Source of the DNA: Acidobacteriota bacterium
Lineage (GTDB): Bacteria; Acidobacteriota; Terriglobia; Terriglobales; Acidobacteriaceae
Direction: 5' to 3'
Length of the DNA: 47,382 nt
NCBI GenBank assembly: GCA_021846945.1
Contig: JAJZVZ010000015.1
Span: 1 to 47,382 of the forward strand
The position numbers were made by a program, and so were the translations under genes. This document shows positions 16,180 to 25,911 of the stretch, piece by piece; the stretch's first letter is position 1, and each line of letters begins with the position of its first letter. The notes beneath the pieces are model-generated. The model saw only the letters and a list, made by a program, of their open reading frames with translations. It ran no database searches and had not been told where the DNA came from.

Positions 16180-17649
16180 TTAGCTGCGTCGCCACCAGGC
16201 GTCACTATGCGCATAGGAGTTTGTAGCCGGAAGAAGCGTTCGCTCCCATTCTAGAAGCCGCGCTCGCAGATCATGGACCACACGGGCGTGGTCCGAGTCA
16301 TGCAAGAGATTGTTCGTCTCGAACGGGTCGGACTGCATATCGAACAGCATGTCGTTCGGATCATTTGCATACGTGATCAGTTTGTACCGAGACGTGCGTA
16401 CTGCTCGGCCAATGTTACCTGGAACGTCACATATAACCGCGCGATCACCAAAGCTGTCTTGACCGCGAAGCAGTGGGAGCAAAGTCTTACCGCGGATCAG
16501 TGGAGGCGCGGCAATTCCCGCAAGATCACAAATCGTAGGGACAATATCCAGGCCAGATACAGGCGTATGAGAGATCACTTGATTGGATGGAAGTCGCCAT
16601 GGCCACATGATGGACAATGGTACACGCGAAGCCTCGTCGTACGCAAAGTTCTTACGAACCATCTGATGATGGGCTAGTCCTTCCCCGTGATCCGAGACGA
16701 AAATGATAGCCGTATTGTCTGCGTATCCCGAATCTTCCAGGCCTTGGAGCAAGACGCCGATGTTCGAATCTACCTGTTCGACATGACGATAGTAGTTCCA
16801 CATATAGTATTGCCAGTGCTCCTTTGTCCAGTGCCCCCGGCTCGGATCAAGCCGCGCACGAAGCGCGCGCAGTTGCCTAGGCTCATCCAGTGCGAACTCG
16901 AAATTTGCTGGGAGTGGAGGGAGATGATCGGCGAGTTCGGGATAGCGAAGAGACGATGGGTTGTCTTGATTAAACACCAACCACTCGCAAATATCATGTG
17001 GCTGCAAAAAGGAAGCAACCATGAAGAAAGGCTTTGGATTTCTGCGATTGCGGAGATAATCCGCGCAGGCCTCGGCTACCGCTGGATCGGAAACAATTCC
17101 GTGTCCGGAAGTTCCTCCTTGCAGGACTTTAAACCCCGAAATTTCGGATTGGTAAGCTCCAGGTAAATGCCACTTACCGGCGTAGAGTGTCTCGTATGCG
17201 CTGTGACCCGAAAGCCATTCGCCAACATGGGGCATGCCGGACTTGATTACTGGGTGATCGTTAGTGATAACCCCAGTCTCAAGCGGTGCACGTCCTGTCA
17301 TCATGCTTCCGCGTGAAGGTGCACATAGCGACGAGGGACAATAGCACGAAGTGAAGAATGTACCGCCGCGCACGAGGTGATCGATGTTTGGTGTGCGCAC
17401 ATGCATCAGACTGTTGATGTTCGGCAAACTCACTTGACTGCAAGACCTTGCTGAGATGGCATCCACATGGTGTTGATCCGTAATAATCCACAGGATGTTT
17501 GGTGTACCGCTCTCACGTGATGTCTGTCCCAGCGCATGCGAAGGTTGCAGGGCGGCACCCACGGACGCACCTGCAAGGCCCGCAATCACCTCACGTCGAC
17601 TAAGAGTCATGCCATCTGCCCTTTTCCCATTGGTTTGTTCTTTGCTCAT
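16180..17649 (-). CDS. Sulfatase, Tat-exported
   Basis: A 489-residue sulfatase. Numbered from Met at 17649, SRREVIAGLAGASVGAAL (18-35) is a Tat signal, TDQHH (57-61) binds metal, C109-A-P-S-R113 is the formylglycine site, YAGKWHLPG is the usual substrate-side Lys/His motif, and FVSDHGEGLAHHQM the second metal motif. The C-terminus LFDMQSDPFETNNLL is family-typical. The frame extends to 17682, but that extension has no ribosome binding site; ATG at 17649 follows GAGGGG closely. It lies 47 bases after an unknown gene in the same direction, probably in one operon. GC is lower than in the sulfatases at 20981 and 25912. Confidence 0.92.
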   Translation of the reverse strand: MSKEQTNGKRADGMTLSRREVIAGLAGASVGAALQPSHALGQTSRESGTPNILWIITDQHHVDAISARSCSQVSLPNINSLMHVRTPNIDHLVRGGTFFTSCYCPSSLCAPSRGSMMTGRAPLETGVITNDHPVIKSGMPHVGEWLSGHSAYETLYAGKWHLPGAYQSEISGFKVLQGGTSGHGIVSDPAVAEACADYLRNRRNPKPFFMVASFLQPHDICEWLVFNQDNPSSLRYPELADHLPPLPANFEFALDEPRQLRALRARLDPSRGHWTKEHWQYYMWNYYRHVEQVDSNIGVLLQGLEDSGYADNTAIIFVSDHGEGLAHHQMVRKNFAYDEASRVPLSIMWPWRLPSNQVISHTPVSGLDIVPTICDLAGIAAPPLIRGKTLLPLLRGQDSFGDRAVICDVPGNIGRAVRTSRYKLITYANDPNDMLFDMQSDPFETNNLLHDSDHARVVHDLRARLLEWERTLLPATNSYAHSDAWWRRS

Positions 17650-17696
17650 CCCCTCGCTTCCCCTCCTCCCCCGCACTCGCATTGAATGCCAAATTG

Positions 17697-18521
17697 CTAC
17701 GCGTTCGCATCTAAAATGTAAGCAATCGAGAACGTGGTGAAGAGAACAAGGAGACCCGTCTCAGTTAGCCAGTACTCAATAGGTCCAATCCCGCGCCCTA
17801 ACTGATGGAACTGATGCAGCTTGATTTTGCTCTCCCCCCAAGCCTGTTCGGAAAGTCCTCCGTATATCAGCTGATGGTTATGCTTCAGCATTTGAAACTC
17901 TTCCAAGTAAGCGAAGGTGTTCCCATTCGTCCAGTCATGCGGATTGCGCTGAAGCGTATCAATCAACCCCCAATCGCAGCATAGATTGCCGAGAAAGGGC
18001 ACCTGACTCTGCCTTCCATTTCGACTCAGAGCAATGGTCTTACCGTGGACCTGCCCGCGTAGATCAAGATTGAGCTCGTCACGTACGGTGCCACTACGGG
18101 AGACAAAACGCGTAGACATCGACCACTTACGTGGCGTTCCCGATGCATCGCGTGACAGGTGAACTTGGGCAATCATTCTACGCTCGTTGCCCACCGCATA
18201 TGCGATTCTCTGCTCCCCCGCGATCACGACCTCAACATCAGTGGAAGCAGTACGCGTAAGAGAAAGCCGCCCCATCACCTTATTCGCCTTCGATCCCAGA
18301 TGCCCACGACTGGCAAAGATGTGATAGTGTAATGCCCAATTTGAATGAGCGTCAAAGCTTTGGCTCGGCAGAGAAGGTAGAGCGTTCATCTCTGATAGCG
18401 TCAGCGGAGAAAGCGGCTGACCAACGACTTGTCCTATAGGTGCCTGCTGACGTCGGGACTCTCGTTTCCGTTTGCCATGCATCTGTTCATGTGTGTCACG
18501 AATCTGAAAGGATAAACTCAA
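17697..18521 (-). CDS. Unknown protein upstream of sulfatase
   Basis: A 274-residue protein I do not recognise. The N-terminus is basic (KRKRESRRQQ), with no clear signal peptide. The centre is rich in beta-strand-like segments (NWALHYHIFASRG, DVEVVIAGEQRIAYAV, RDELNLDLRGQVHGKTIAL) and has a Cys pair, LCCDW. The C-terminal end is hydrophobic (LLVLFTTFSIAYIL), possibly a membrane anchor. It is the likely first gene of a two-gene unit with the sulfatase at 16180. The start is uncertain: Met14 (18482) is an alternative. A role in sulfated glycan use is inferred from position only. Confidence 0.6.
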   Translation of the reverse strand: MSLSFQIRDTHEQMHGKRKRESRRQQAPIGQVVGQPLSPLTLSEMNALPSLPSQSFDAHSNWALHYHIFASRGHLGSKANKVMGRLSLTRTASTDVEVVIAGEQRIAYAVGNERRMIAQVHLSRDASGTPRKWSMSTRFVSRSGTVRDELNLDLRGQVHGKTIALSRNGRQSQVPFLGNLCCDWGLIDTLQRNPHDWTNGNTFAYLEEFQMLKHNHQLIYGGLSEQAWGESKIKLHQFHQLGRGIGPIEYWLTETGLLVLFTTFSIAYILDANA

Positions 18522-18859
18522 GTGTCTTTACCTCCGTCGCTACAAACTGGAATCTGATACAAACCTTTCGACGCGAAGCATTTGCCATGTGTGATCTTGA
18601 GTCACAACATATGGACGTTAAGGTCTGCAGTTGTGCTCTGTCAAGCTAATATTCGATGAGCCTGCCCCTGTAAGCATGATTGCTGTTCTGGTAGTGATAC
18701 AGTCTCGTTGGATCGCTACCAAAATCAGAACCTGGATCAACTGCCTGCTCAATCAGACCTTACCTGGGATTTCTTAAACTGAGCAAACACTCACAATGTG
18801 CCGATCGTGTGGATGGGTACACCAACCTCACCCGAAACAAATGGCTGAAGTGACACATC
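18522..18859. other. Intergenic, nothing recognised
   Basis: No supported gene on either strand. It contains the presumed promoter of the unknown gene at 17697-18521 and, toward the right, the edge of a degraded IS66 copy. Confidence 0.35.
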
Positions 18860-19215
18860 TGCTCTCCAGTATTACCCGCAGCAGCGCGCGGTCCGATCCA
18901 CGTTCTATACTGATCGACGTCAGGTCCGGAAACTCGATGTGAATCGCGCCGACGGCTGCACTGGACAGGCTTCATCCGGCGCTACCTATGGAACCTCTGG
19001 GCCCGATGCCATCTCCGCCATGCTGCTGGTCTCAGCTCCGATCACCACCGGGAGCAGTGCCGTCGGACAGAAGCGTTCCCTCCCGGTATGCCTGCCGCCA
19101 CTGAAACACCTGGTTGGCGTTCACGCCTTCAGCCTGCGCTACTCGGGCCACGCTTGCTCCAGGCTCCAACGTCAGCTCCACTACCGCCGCTTCTCCTCTA
19201 CCGCCCACCGCGCCC
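18860..19215 (-). pseudogene. IS66 Orf1 (TnpA) remnant
   Basis: Two pieces in different minus frames match IS66 Orf1: VVELTLEPGASVARVAQAEG and VNANQVFQWRQAYREG (about 19060-19215; the frame stops at 19032), then GAIHIEFPDLTSISIERGSD with ALLRVILES (about 18860-18955). The first is the HTH, the second the conserved C-terminus. At least one frameshift separates them. A relic of a different IS66 subgroup from the one at 4266. Confidence 0.65.
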
Positions 19216-19235
19216 GTGTCCTACCCATTAACTCA

Positions 19236-19281
19236 GCGTTCGATTCTCCTGGCTTCTATACCAGCGGGGAGAATCGAACGC
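19236..19281. repeat. 14-bp perfect inverted repeat
   Basis: GCGTTCGATTCTCC and its exact reverse complement are separated by 18 bases. It sits between the IS66 Orf1 remnant and an IS3-type OrfA remnant, so it may mark abutting IS ends. Confidence 0.6.
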
Positions 19282-19290
19282 TTATTCAAC

Positions 19291-19375
19291 CGCGCGCCTG
19301 ATCCACCTGCAAACCTCTATACTCCTTGCGCCAACGGTAGGATGTCTGCTCGGTGATTAAGGCGTCTTTCCTCAC
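19291..19375 (-). pseudogene. IS3-type OrfA remnant
   Basis: A minus frame reads TEQTSYRWRKEYRGLQVDQAR, the helix-turn-helix end of an IS3-family OrfA. Only about 27 codons are recognisable; the start and OrfB are missing. Confidence 0.6.
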
Positions 19376-19526
19376 GCCATCCAGAGCTCCTTCTATAAGC
19401 CCAGGACACTCCAGCACCAAATTGTGCGGCTAATTATGATAAGCCGCCATGGCCGTTGTCGTAGGCAGTCAATAGTTTATGCCGCAGATGGTTCGAATAT
19501 GCTTGCGCCATGCACTGATGTGTAGG

Positions 19527-19800
19527 CAGTCGCTGTCGTGTACGGGACTCACTTCCCAATTGCAATCAAAGCTGATGGGGAGTTTACCCGACGGATTTGC
19601 ATCTCCGAAGAGCACACGCGCGAGTGCATTGCCTGCCTCCTGACCCTAATACTATGTTTCCAAAATGGCAGGCACATTATTTGCCCAGAAACGCATGTCA
19701 ATCGCGCTACCGTTGGTCAGGACAACGACTGTACGAGGATCGGCTTTAACCACTTCCTGAACCAGTTGTTTCTGCCCAAAGGGATGGCCCTGCGTGATGC
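19527..19800 (-). pseudogene. GH3 beta-glucosidase C-terminal remnant
   Basis: One minus frame reads HPFGQKQLVQEVVKADPRTV, VVLTNGSAIDM, NNVPAILE, then two stops where a Trp-Tyr type segment is expected, then GQEAGNALARVLFGDANPSG and KLPISF. This is the GH3 C-terminal domain. In-frame stops show it is dead. Weak traces may extend to about 20050 with frameshifts. It is clearly distinct from the intact GH3 gene at 27672. Confidence 0.7.
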
Positions 19801-20049
19801 CTGTGATGAGTGGTCGCCGCGTCCTTCAAGCCCTCGTCGCCGTGCCTTTCCCCGGTTGGGACCGGTTGCGATTCCGTCGCTGTTAACAATACCGTGAAGC
19901 CGATCCCCATACTCGCCTCCTGCACTGCGGGGATGGCGGACAGCACAGTCAACAGTCGATATCCCCTGTAAAGTTTCACTTCCTGAGCCAATCTGACGAC
20001 CTTTGAATTGAATACGTGCATCATGAGAATCTTCGAATAGCTTGGGCCG

Positions 20050-20980
20050 TCGATCCTTCGCTATCTCGGCGGCAGCTCGACCAATTGCTTCGACCTGAGC
20101 ACAGGTGTTCTCTTCGCCAACTCCACAACTCCTTCGAACAGCGAGCAGCTTGAGAGCATCACCACGCGCCTGTATGGGCCTTCTACGCCATCGCCGAGTG
20201 AGCCGAATAAATGGCGGGCGAACATCATTCTGATATTCCCCTTTTGTTTTGTCTTCCAGCGAAAGCGAACGATTGTGATATGAATCTCCACATGCTGATT
20301 TGATATTGTGCTTGCGCGGTCTTCCGACGCTAACCGCCATGCTTTTGTCTTATCGCATGCTGTCCGATACGGGTGTTTCCTACATCGGAGCATAGGTGGC
20401 ACGCGTAATGAGAGTGGCTTTTGGGGCTGGTGTCGGATCGTTAATTTCGCCAAGATCGGGAGCAGTTTCGTGCGATCGCTGTTCGGCAGCACAAGGCCGC
20501 GGCTTTGGTACTGACGCCAACGGCGGAAGGTCTGCTCGTTGAACTCTATTGCGAAATACTTGAGCAACTGGAACCCTGATCGGCCTGCTCCAAAAAGTCA
20601 ACAACGAAAATGCTCTTGTTCATCAGCTAATCCTCCTCCGCGGTCATCCACACCCGAGAGTGTGGTAAAGCCTCAAATAGGCTCTTGACAGCCAGTTTGG
20701 GCAGTGAGTATTGTTGTGAATCAGGAGTATATTGTTATCTGGGCGAAGCACAGGAGAAGTTATGCGTGTGTGAGATACAGGGATGGACTCGGGATCGGCA
20801 TCTTCGCGCGACGGTGTCAGTGTGAGAATCACTCCATCCCTAGCCAGAGATTACCCAATTGGATGTGAAGCCGAAGGCTTTGCGTGATATCGTCTTCAAT
20901 CTACAAGCGGATCCGAAAGAAAACATAGATCTGGCCGCCAATTCTAAGGCCACCGCAAGGCAGCCACTTGGCCTTGGAAA
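20050..20980. other. 930-bp stretch without an intact gene
   Basis: Minus-strand frames between 20060 and 20567 include FNEQTFRRWRQYQSRGLVLP, which looks transposase-like but cannot be assigned. On the plus strand TTGACA (20685-20690) with TATTGT 18 bases later (20709-20714) could be a sigma-70 promoter for the sulfatase gene at 20981, with a leader of about 260 bases. Confidence 0.35.
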
Positions 20981-22492
20981 GTGTTAAGTCGGATGGAAGG
21001 AAGAAGAGCAGTGGAGACACGCAGGACAGTATTGAAGTACCTGGCCGGTGGTGCCGGTCTGGCCGCGACCAGTCTTGGCGGAGTTGAGGCTTTCGCCAGG
21101 CAGTTAACCGGCGATTCTGAGAAGCCCAACATCCTCTGTATCGTGGGTGAGGGGCTGCGCTGGGATGAGCTGTCGCTGACAGGAAACAAGATCGTCCAGA
21201 CGCCGAACATGGACCGCATGGGACGCGAGGGCTGCGTGTTTCATAATGCCTTCATCGTAAACGCGCTATGCCTGCCTTCGCGAGCTACGATTCTGACCGG
21301 TATGTATTCTCACTCCACCGGGGCAGTTTCGAACGTGCAAGGCAAGATCGATCCCAAGCTGCCGCTCGTATCGGACTTGCTGAAGAGGGCCGGCTATGAG
21401 ACGGCTTTCCTCGGCAAGTCGCACGTAGAGGGCGCGCTGATGGATCACTACTGGGATTATTACTTCGGATTTGTGGGGCAGGCGGATTACTACCGGCCGC
21501 GCATCACGGAGGGAATCAAGGGCAAGTATGGTCCCGAGAAGCTATATGCGGGCGAGTACGTGGATACGCTGCTGACGCGCAAAGCGGTGGAGTGGATTGA
21601 GCAGCCGCACGACAAGCCATTCGTTATGTTCTTATGGTTTTATGCGCCGCATGCGCCATTCTTCCGGCCCAAGGATATGGTCAACGACCTTAACGGTGTA
21701 CCCATACCGGTGCCGCTCTCGTTCAATGAAGATAGGAACGGGTATGCGGGCAAGCCCCATGCAGTAGCCGATGCCGATGACAAGATTGGCTATTCGGAGG
21801 TGGGCACTGACGATCCACGCTCGCTTGAGGAGTTGGTGAAGGACCATTACGTTGGGGTTGAAGACAACGATCGCAATTTAGGCGCAGTGCTCAAGGCTCT
21901 CGAGCGTGGAGGGCAGCTCGAAAAAACCGCGGTAATGATCACCGCTGACCATGGCTTCTTCCTGGGCGAGCATCATCTCTACGACAAGCGTCTAATGTAT
22001 GAACCTTCGATTCGAGTTCCGATGATCCTGCGCTATCCAGGCAAGATTAAGGAAGGGGAGACATCGGACGAGATGGTGCTTAATCTGGATGTCGCGCCCA
22101 CCCTGCTGCAGTTGGCAGGGCTGCCGGTGCCGAGCGGCATGCAAGGTAAGAGCTTCCTGCCACTGGCTGAAGGCGAGAAAGTTTCGTGGCGCCAGGACTG
22201 GCTCTATGAATACTACGAGTATCCGGGTTACGAGAACGTGAAGCCCTGCCGGGGTGTGCGCACCGCACGCTACAAATACATCGAGTTTTTCCTCGAACCG
22301 AAGGAGTACGAGCTATACGATCTCGCGAAGGATCCAAACGAGATGAATAATCTTTACGGCAAGTCGGGTTACGAGGAGTTGACAAAGCACCTGCAGGCCA
22401 GGATGGCCGAACTCCGCGAGGAGACCGACGACCATTACCAGTATCAGCCGACAGGGCTGCCGCTCCATCGCAGTGTTCGTCATGCTAGGTAA
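20981..22492 (+). CDS. Sulfatase, Tat-exported, with altered metal motif
   Basis: A 503-residue sulfatase. ETRRTVLKYLAGGAGLAATSLGG (12-34) is a Tat signal; C97-L-P-S-R101 is the formylglycine site; FLGKSHVEG and TADHGFFLGEHHLYDK are the later active-site motifs. The first metal motif, normally a D-D or D-Q pair after the first strand, reads CIVGEGLRWDE, so the usual Asp is Gly and the next position Glu. It may bind metal differently or be weakened. The start is GTG at 20981; ATG at 20993 is an alternative, and neither has a strong Shine-Dalgarno. An IS701-type element is inserted 17 bases after its stop. Confidence 0.9.
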   Translation: MLSRMEGRRAVETRRTVLKYLAGGAGLAATSLGGVEAFARQLTGDSEKPNILCIVGEGLRWDELSLTGNKIVQTPNMDRMGREGCVFHNAFIVNALCLPSRATILTGMYSHSTGAVSNVQGKIDPKLPLVSDLLKRAGYETAFLGKSHVEGALMDHYWDYYFGFVGQADYYRPRITEGIKGKYGPEKLYAGEYVDTLLTRKAVEWIEQPHDKPFVMFLWFYAPHAPFFRPKDMVNDLNGVPIPVPLSFNEDRNGYAGKPHAVADADDKIGYSEVGTDDPRSLEELVKDHYVGVEDNDRNLGAVLKALERGGQLEKTAVMITADHGFFLGEHHLYDKRLMYEPSIRVPMILRYPGKIKEGETSDEMVLNLDVAPTLLQLAGLPVPSGMQGKSFLPLAEGEKVSWRQDWLYEYYEYPGYENVKPCRGVRTARYKYIEFFLEPKEYELYDLAKDPNEMNNLYGKSGYEELTKHLQARMAELREETDDHYQYQPTGLPLHRSVRHAR

Positions 22493-22509
22493 GGACAGAA
22501 AACATCTAA

Positions 22510-24028
22510 TACTACTGTGTTATAAATTGGATACCTTTTGCTGATTTTCCTGGCATTGTTGACGGCGCGGCGTTAGGTTGAGGGCGATGAGCCATCGCCA
22601 GAAGCCAGACCCAGTGCGTATGCCGGATCGGCTGCAAGCCTACCTGGACGGCCTGACCCAGGTGGCCGGACACGCCGATCGCGTGGTTCCCATCGAAAAC
22701 TACACCAAGGGCCTACTGTTGCCCATCGAACGTAAGAGCGTCGAGCCCATGGCGGCGCGCCTGGCGCCGGGGCGCGTGCGCCAGATGCACCAGTCGCTGC
22801 ATCACATTGTGGCCGAGGCTCCATGGAGCGATGAGTATCTGTTGCGACGAGTTCGAGAACAAGTGTTGCCGGCCATGACAAGCGGGGAGAAGTTGGCGGC
22901 GTGGATCGTCGATGACAGTGGATTCCCCAAGAAGGGAATACACTCGGTCGGAGTGACGCGGCAGTATTGCGGCCAACTGGGGAAGCAGGAAAATTGCCGC
23001 GTGGCTGTCAGTGTTTCCCTGGCCACCGAGCAGGCTAGTCTTCCCGCCGCCTACCGGCTTTATCTGCCGGAAATATGGACCAACGACGCCGAGAGATGCA
23101 AACAGGCCGGGGTTCCCGCGGAAGTCCGTTTCCAAACCAAACCGGAAATTGCTCTCGAACAGATTCGTTCGCTGGTCGCAGAAGATGTGCCACGCGGCGT
23201 GGTTCTGGCTGATGCCGCTTATGGCAACGACAGCCATTTCCGGGAGGGTCTGGAGGTGCTGGAACTCTCCTATGCAGTAGGCATTCAGTCTTCGACAACC
23301 GCTTGGCCTCCGGAGATGAAGCCGCTCGCGCCGCCGCCCAAAGGCAAGATGGGGCGTCCGCCCCGGTTGTTGCGCCGCGATAAACAGCATCAGCCGCTTA
23401 CGGCCAAAGAACTTGCCCTCTGCCTGGGCAGCGACGATCTCCATACCGTCACTTGGCGCGAGGGCACGCGCGGCCGGATGCGCTCCCGCTTCGCCGCCCT
23501 GCGGGTGCGCGTGGCGCATCGCGACTACTGGCGCAGCCAGCCGCATCCCGAACAGTGGCTGCTGATCGAATGGCCCAAAGAGGAGAAGGAGCCGACCAAG
23601 TACTGGCTGTCCAATCTGCCCGCTTCCCTCCTGCTTCACAAGCTGGTGGCCATCGCCAAACTGCGCTGGCGCATCGAGCGCGATTACGAGGAACTCAAGC
23701 AGGAACTTGGGCTGGGCCACTTTGAAGGCCGCAACTGGCGCGGTTTTCACCATCACGCTACTCTCTCCATCGCTGCCTACGGCTTCCTGGTCTTGGAGCG
23801 ATGCCTTTCCCCCCCTCGGCCGGTTTCCCGCCGCGGCGCGCCAAAGACATCCGCCTTTCCCTTACCCCGCCTCGAAGCCGACTACACGCCCCGAGGCGCT
23901 GCCCATAAGAACCGAAAGGCATAACCCCAGTTCCATCGCCACCCTGCGCTGCCAGATCGCAACCCATCTGGCTCGATCTCTGCCTCGCTGCCCTTGCTGC
24001 CTGCGTGGCCTTTTATGACACAGTAATA
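22510..24028 (+). mobile_element. Intact IS701-family insertion sequence
   Basis: A 1519-bp element with 17-bp terminal inverted repeats, TACTACTGTGTTATAAA on the left and TATTACTGTGTCATAAA read inward from the right (two mismatches), flanked by a 4-bp direct repeat CTAA (22506-22509 and 24029-24032) as target duplication. One complete transposase gene is inside. It looks recent compared with the degraded IS copies around it. Confidence 0.85.
22587..23924 (+). CDS. IS701 family transposase
   Basis: A 446-residue DDE transposase. AAWIVDDSGFPKKGIHSVGV contains the first catalytic Asp; VVLADAAYGNDSHFREGL the second Asp; and RWRIERDYEELKQELGLGHFEGR the YREK-like helix with the catalytic Glu, all typical of IS701 members. 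The ATG at 22587 follows a GGTTGAGGGCG stretch; an upstream in-frame ATG at 22578 is less well placed. The frame is uninterrupted and fills the element between its inverted repeats, so it is probably active or recently so. Confidence 0.92.
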   Translation: MSHRQKPDPVRMPDRLQAYLDGLTQVAGHADRVVPIENYTKGLLLPIERKSVEPMAARLAPGRVRQMHQSLHHIVAEAPWSDEYLLRRVREQVLPAMTSGEKLAAWIVDDSGFPKKGIHSVGVTRQYCGQLGKQENCRVAVSVSLATEQASLPAAYRLYLPEIWTNDAERCKQAGVPAEVRFQTKPEIALEQIRSLVAEDVPRGVVLADAAYGNDSHFREGLEVLELSYAVGIQSSTTAWPPEMKPLAPPPKGKMGRPPRLLRRDKQHQPLTAKELALCLGSDDLHTVTWREGTRGRMRSRFAALRVRVAHRDYWRSQPHPEQWLLIEWPKEEKEPTKYWLSNLPASLLLHKLVAIAKLRWRIERDYEELKQELGLGHFEGRNWRGFHHHATLSIAAYGFLVLERCLSPPRPVSRRGAPKTSAFPLPRLEADYTPRGAAHKNRKA

Positions 24029-24131
24029 CTAAATGTCGGATCAAGAGGCGTCTGCTCTGGATTCTCAGACGGAAGACTCAATCCCTTAGCGCGAAAGCGC
24101 CGCCCGCCGCATCGCAGGCGCAGAGATCACA

Positions 24132-24640
24132 ATGAGCAGCACAAACTTCCACGTACTGGCCAAGCCGATTGGGCCGATCTGCAATCTCGACTGCAAGTAC
24201 TGCTTCTATCTTGAAAAGGAGTCTCTCTACCCGCAGGTTTCGAAATGGGCCATGCGGGAAGAAGTGCTCGACAGTTACATCCGCCAGTACGTTGAAGCCC
24301 ACGACACGCCCGTGATGAATTTTGCCTGACAAAGTGGAGAGCCCACCCTGCTGGGAGTCGATTACTTCCGTAATATGGTCAAGATCCAAAAGAAATACGC
24401 CAACGGCAAACAGATCCAGAACGCATTCCAAACCAACGGCGTACTGCTCGACGATGAGTGGGCCGCACTCTTTAAAGAAAGCAATTTTCTCATCGGCCTC
24501 TCGATCGACGGTCCACACCATCTGCACGAAGCCCACCGCGTGGACAAGGGCGGCCAGCCCACCTTCGATAGAGTCATGCGCGGCATGGAGACGCTCAAAC
24601 GCAACGACATCGAATTTAATACGCTCTCTTGGCGCCTCCG
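24132..24640 (+). pseudogene. Anaerobic sulfatase maturase (radical SAM), broken
   Basis: Encodes the start of an anSME-type radical SAM enzyme, which oxidises the active-site Cys or Ser of sulfatases to formylglycine. MSSTNFHVLAKPIGPICNLD begins it, and C17-x3-C21-x2-C24 (CNLDCKYC) would bind the iron-sulfur cluster. At codon 66 a TGA replaces the Trp expected in the family's FAWQ-GGEPTL block; the frame then continues with SGEPTLLGVDYFR and IGLSIDGPHHLHEAHR to about EFNTL (24625), after which similarity stops. The SPASM cluster part is absent. So there is both a nonsense change and a 3' truncation. The IS701 element inserted 100 bases upstream may have separated it from its promoter. Confidence 0.85.
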
Positions 24641-25339
24641 CACACCTCCAGAATCTCGCGATAACTGCTCTGCTGCCTTGCCAATTCGCTGCGAATACCT
24701 TGACATTCTTAACCTCGCCGCCCAGCTCCGCTTCAGCGGCGAGCCGTCGAAGTAAACACAGGAAAACTCGCCTCCAGAGACGCTCGCGCCACTCATGGAA
24801 CTTGCCGTAGATCTGATGAGATGGTCCGCCTGTTCTTCGGCGAGAAGAATGGAGTTGATGATCGCATCAGTTTAGACGTGACCGAAGCTACTAACGTTTA
24901 CTTAGCGACAGACCACTAGTTAAACAGTCTCTCCACCATTCAGCCCGAGTATACTGCTCGTACTGCTAGGACCGCCTCAACATTACCTCCGAGTTCCGAA
25001 CGATATCATCTCTTTTGCCTTTGTGCCTTACTCGAGCGTCCAACCCTATTTACGTATGTCTCGCGACTATTGTAGATTGATAGAGAGAGGAAGGCGGAAT
25101 CAAGAGCTGAATGTAGATTGGAATGCTCCTCGGATCCGAGGAGGAAATGAAGATCCACCGCTGGAGCCGAGCCTACTGGTACAGGAGGACACATCATTCC
25201 ATTATGGCCAGTGTGTTTTGTCTTGCGCTGGATTCGACAACCCCTACAGCACCGTTTCGGTCTTGGATATCGAAGAACCCACGCTTCACCTCCGCCCTGT
25301 CGGCATGCGGTGTGCTGGCGAACTCCTCGGTAAAGTGCT
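24640..25339. other. Stretch without intact gene between maturase and receptor remnants
   Basis: Reading frames here have no convincing family similarity. Short runs after 24640 suggest scrambled fragments. Nothing supported as a gene. Confidence 0.3.
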
Positions 25340-25776
25340 CGGCCGGTATGACGCTGTTTGCGGATGACTTTGTGGCTCCCATTCCGACCGTGCCCAGAGA
25401 CACGATCTATACGATCCCTGACGCCGCCGACCTCAACTTCCGAACCGTGTATGTCCATCAATTCGACGTGACAGTGCAGAAGCAGGTGAGGCGCGAACGT
25501 TGTTACCGTCAGCTAACTCGGAGAGTGGGGACAGGATCCGATCCGGACCTTCAACGACTTCAATGCTCCGGCGCCCAACCCGGTCACCGGAGCCGCATTC
25601 CAGGCGCTGCGGTGCCTTCTTCAATTCTGGCGCCTTCGCCTCGCCGGCCAAGGGCACGCTGGGAACGGAGAAGTGGAACCAGTATTGGGGATCGCACTAT
25701 CTTCGGACAAGTGACCCGCATGCTGGCCGGTTATACTCCGCAGGTCTACCAGTTCGCAGTAACATTCCGCTTCTGA
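25340..25776 (+). pseudogene. TonB-dependent receptor C-terminal remnant
   Basis: Pieces in more than one frame match an Oar-like receptor barrel: MTLFADDFVAPIPTVPRDTI, NFRTVYVHQFDVTVQKQV (about 25430-25485), IRTFNDFNAPAPNPVTG in a second frame (about 25540-25595), and the ending GYTPQVYQFAVTFRF with a terminal Phe at 25776. At least two frameshifts interrupt it, and the signal, plug and most of the barrel are missing. It precedes a sulfatase, the arrangement usual for receptor-enzyme pairs. Confidence 0.65.
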
Positions 25777-25911
25777 GTGAGGGGCTGCAAGTCTGTTTGC
25801 GCAGCAAAATGCGCGTCAGCGGCCATGGGAAGAACCCAGCGCCGCCCGGTCCCTTGCTGAAACTAACGAGTAAGCGAAATTGCCCATGTTAACAACTATG
25901 AGGTTTTGCAG

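Noticed and set aside
22713..23756. Minus-strand open frame of 347 codons
   Set aside because: Antisense to the IS701 transposase, whose motifs are clear on the plus strand.
24327..24329. TGA in the maturase gene as a recoded Trp or selenocysteine codon
   Set aside because: Other genes here use TGA as a normal stop (for example the Xre gene), no SECIS-like element was seen, and the gene is also truncated downstream, so a nonsense mutation is simpler.
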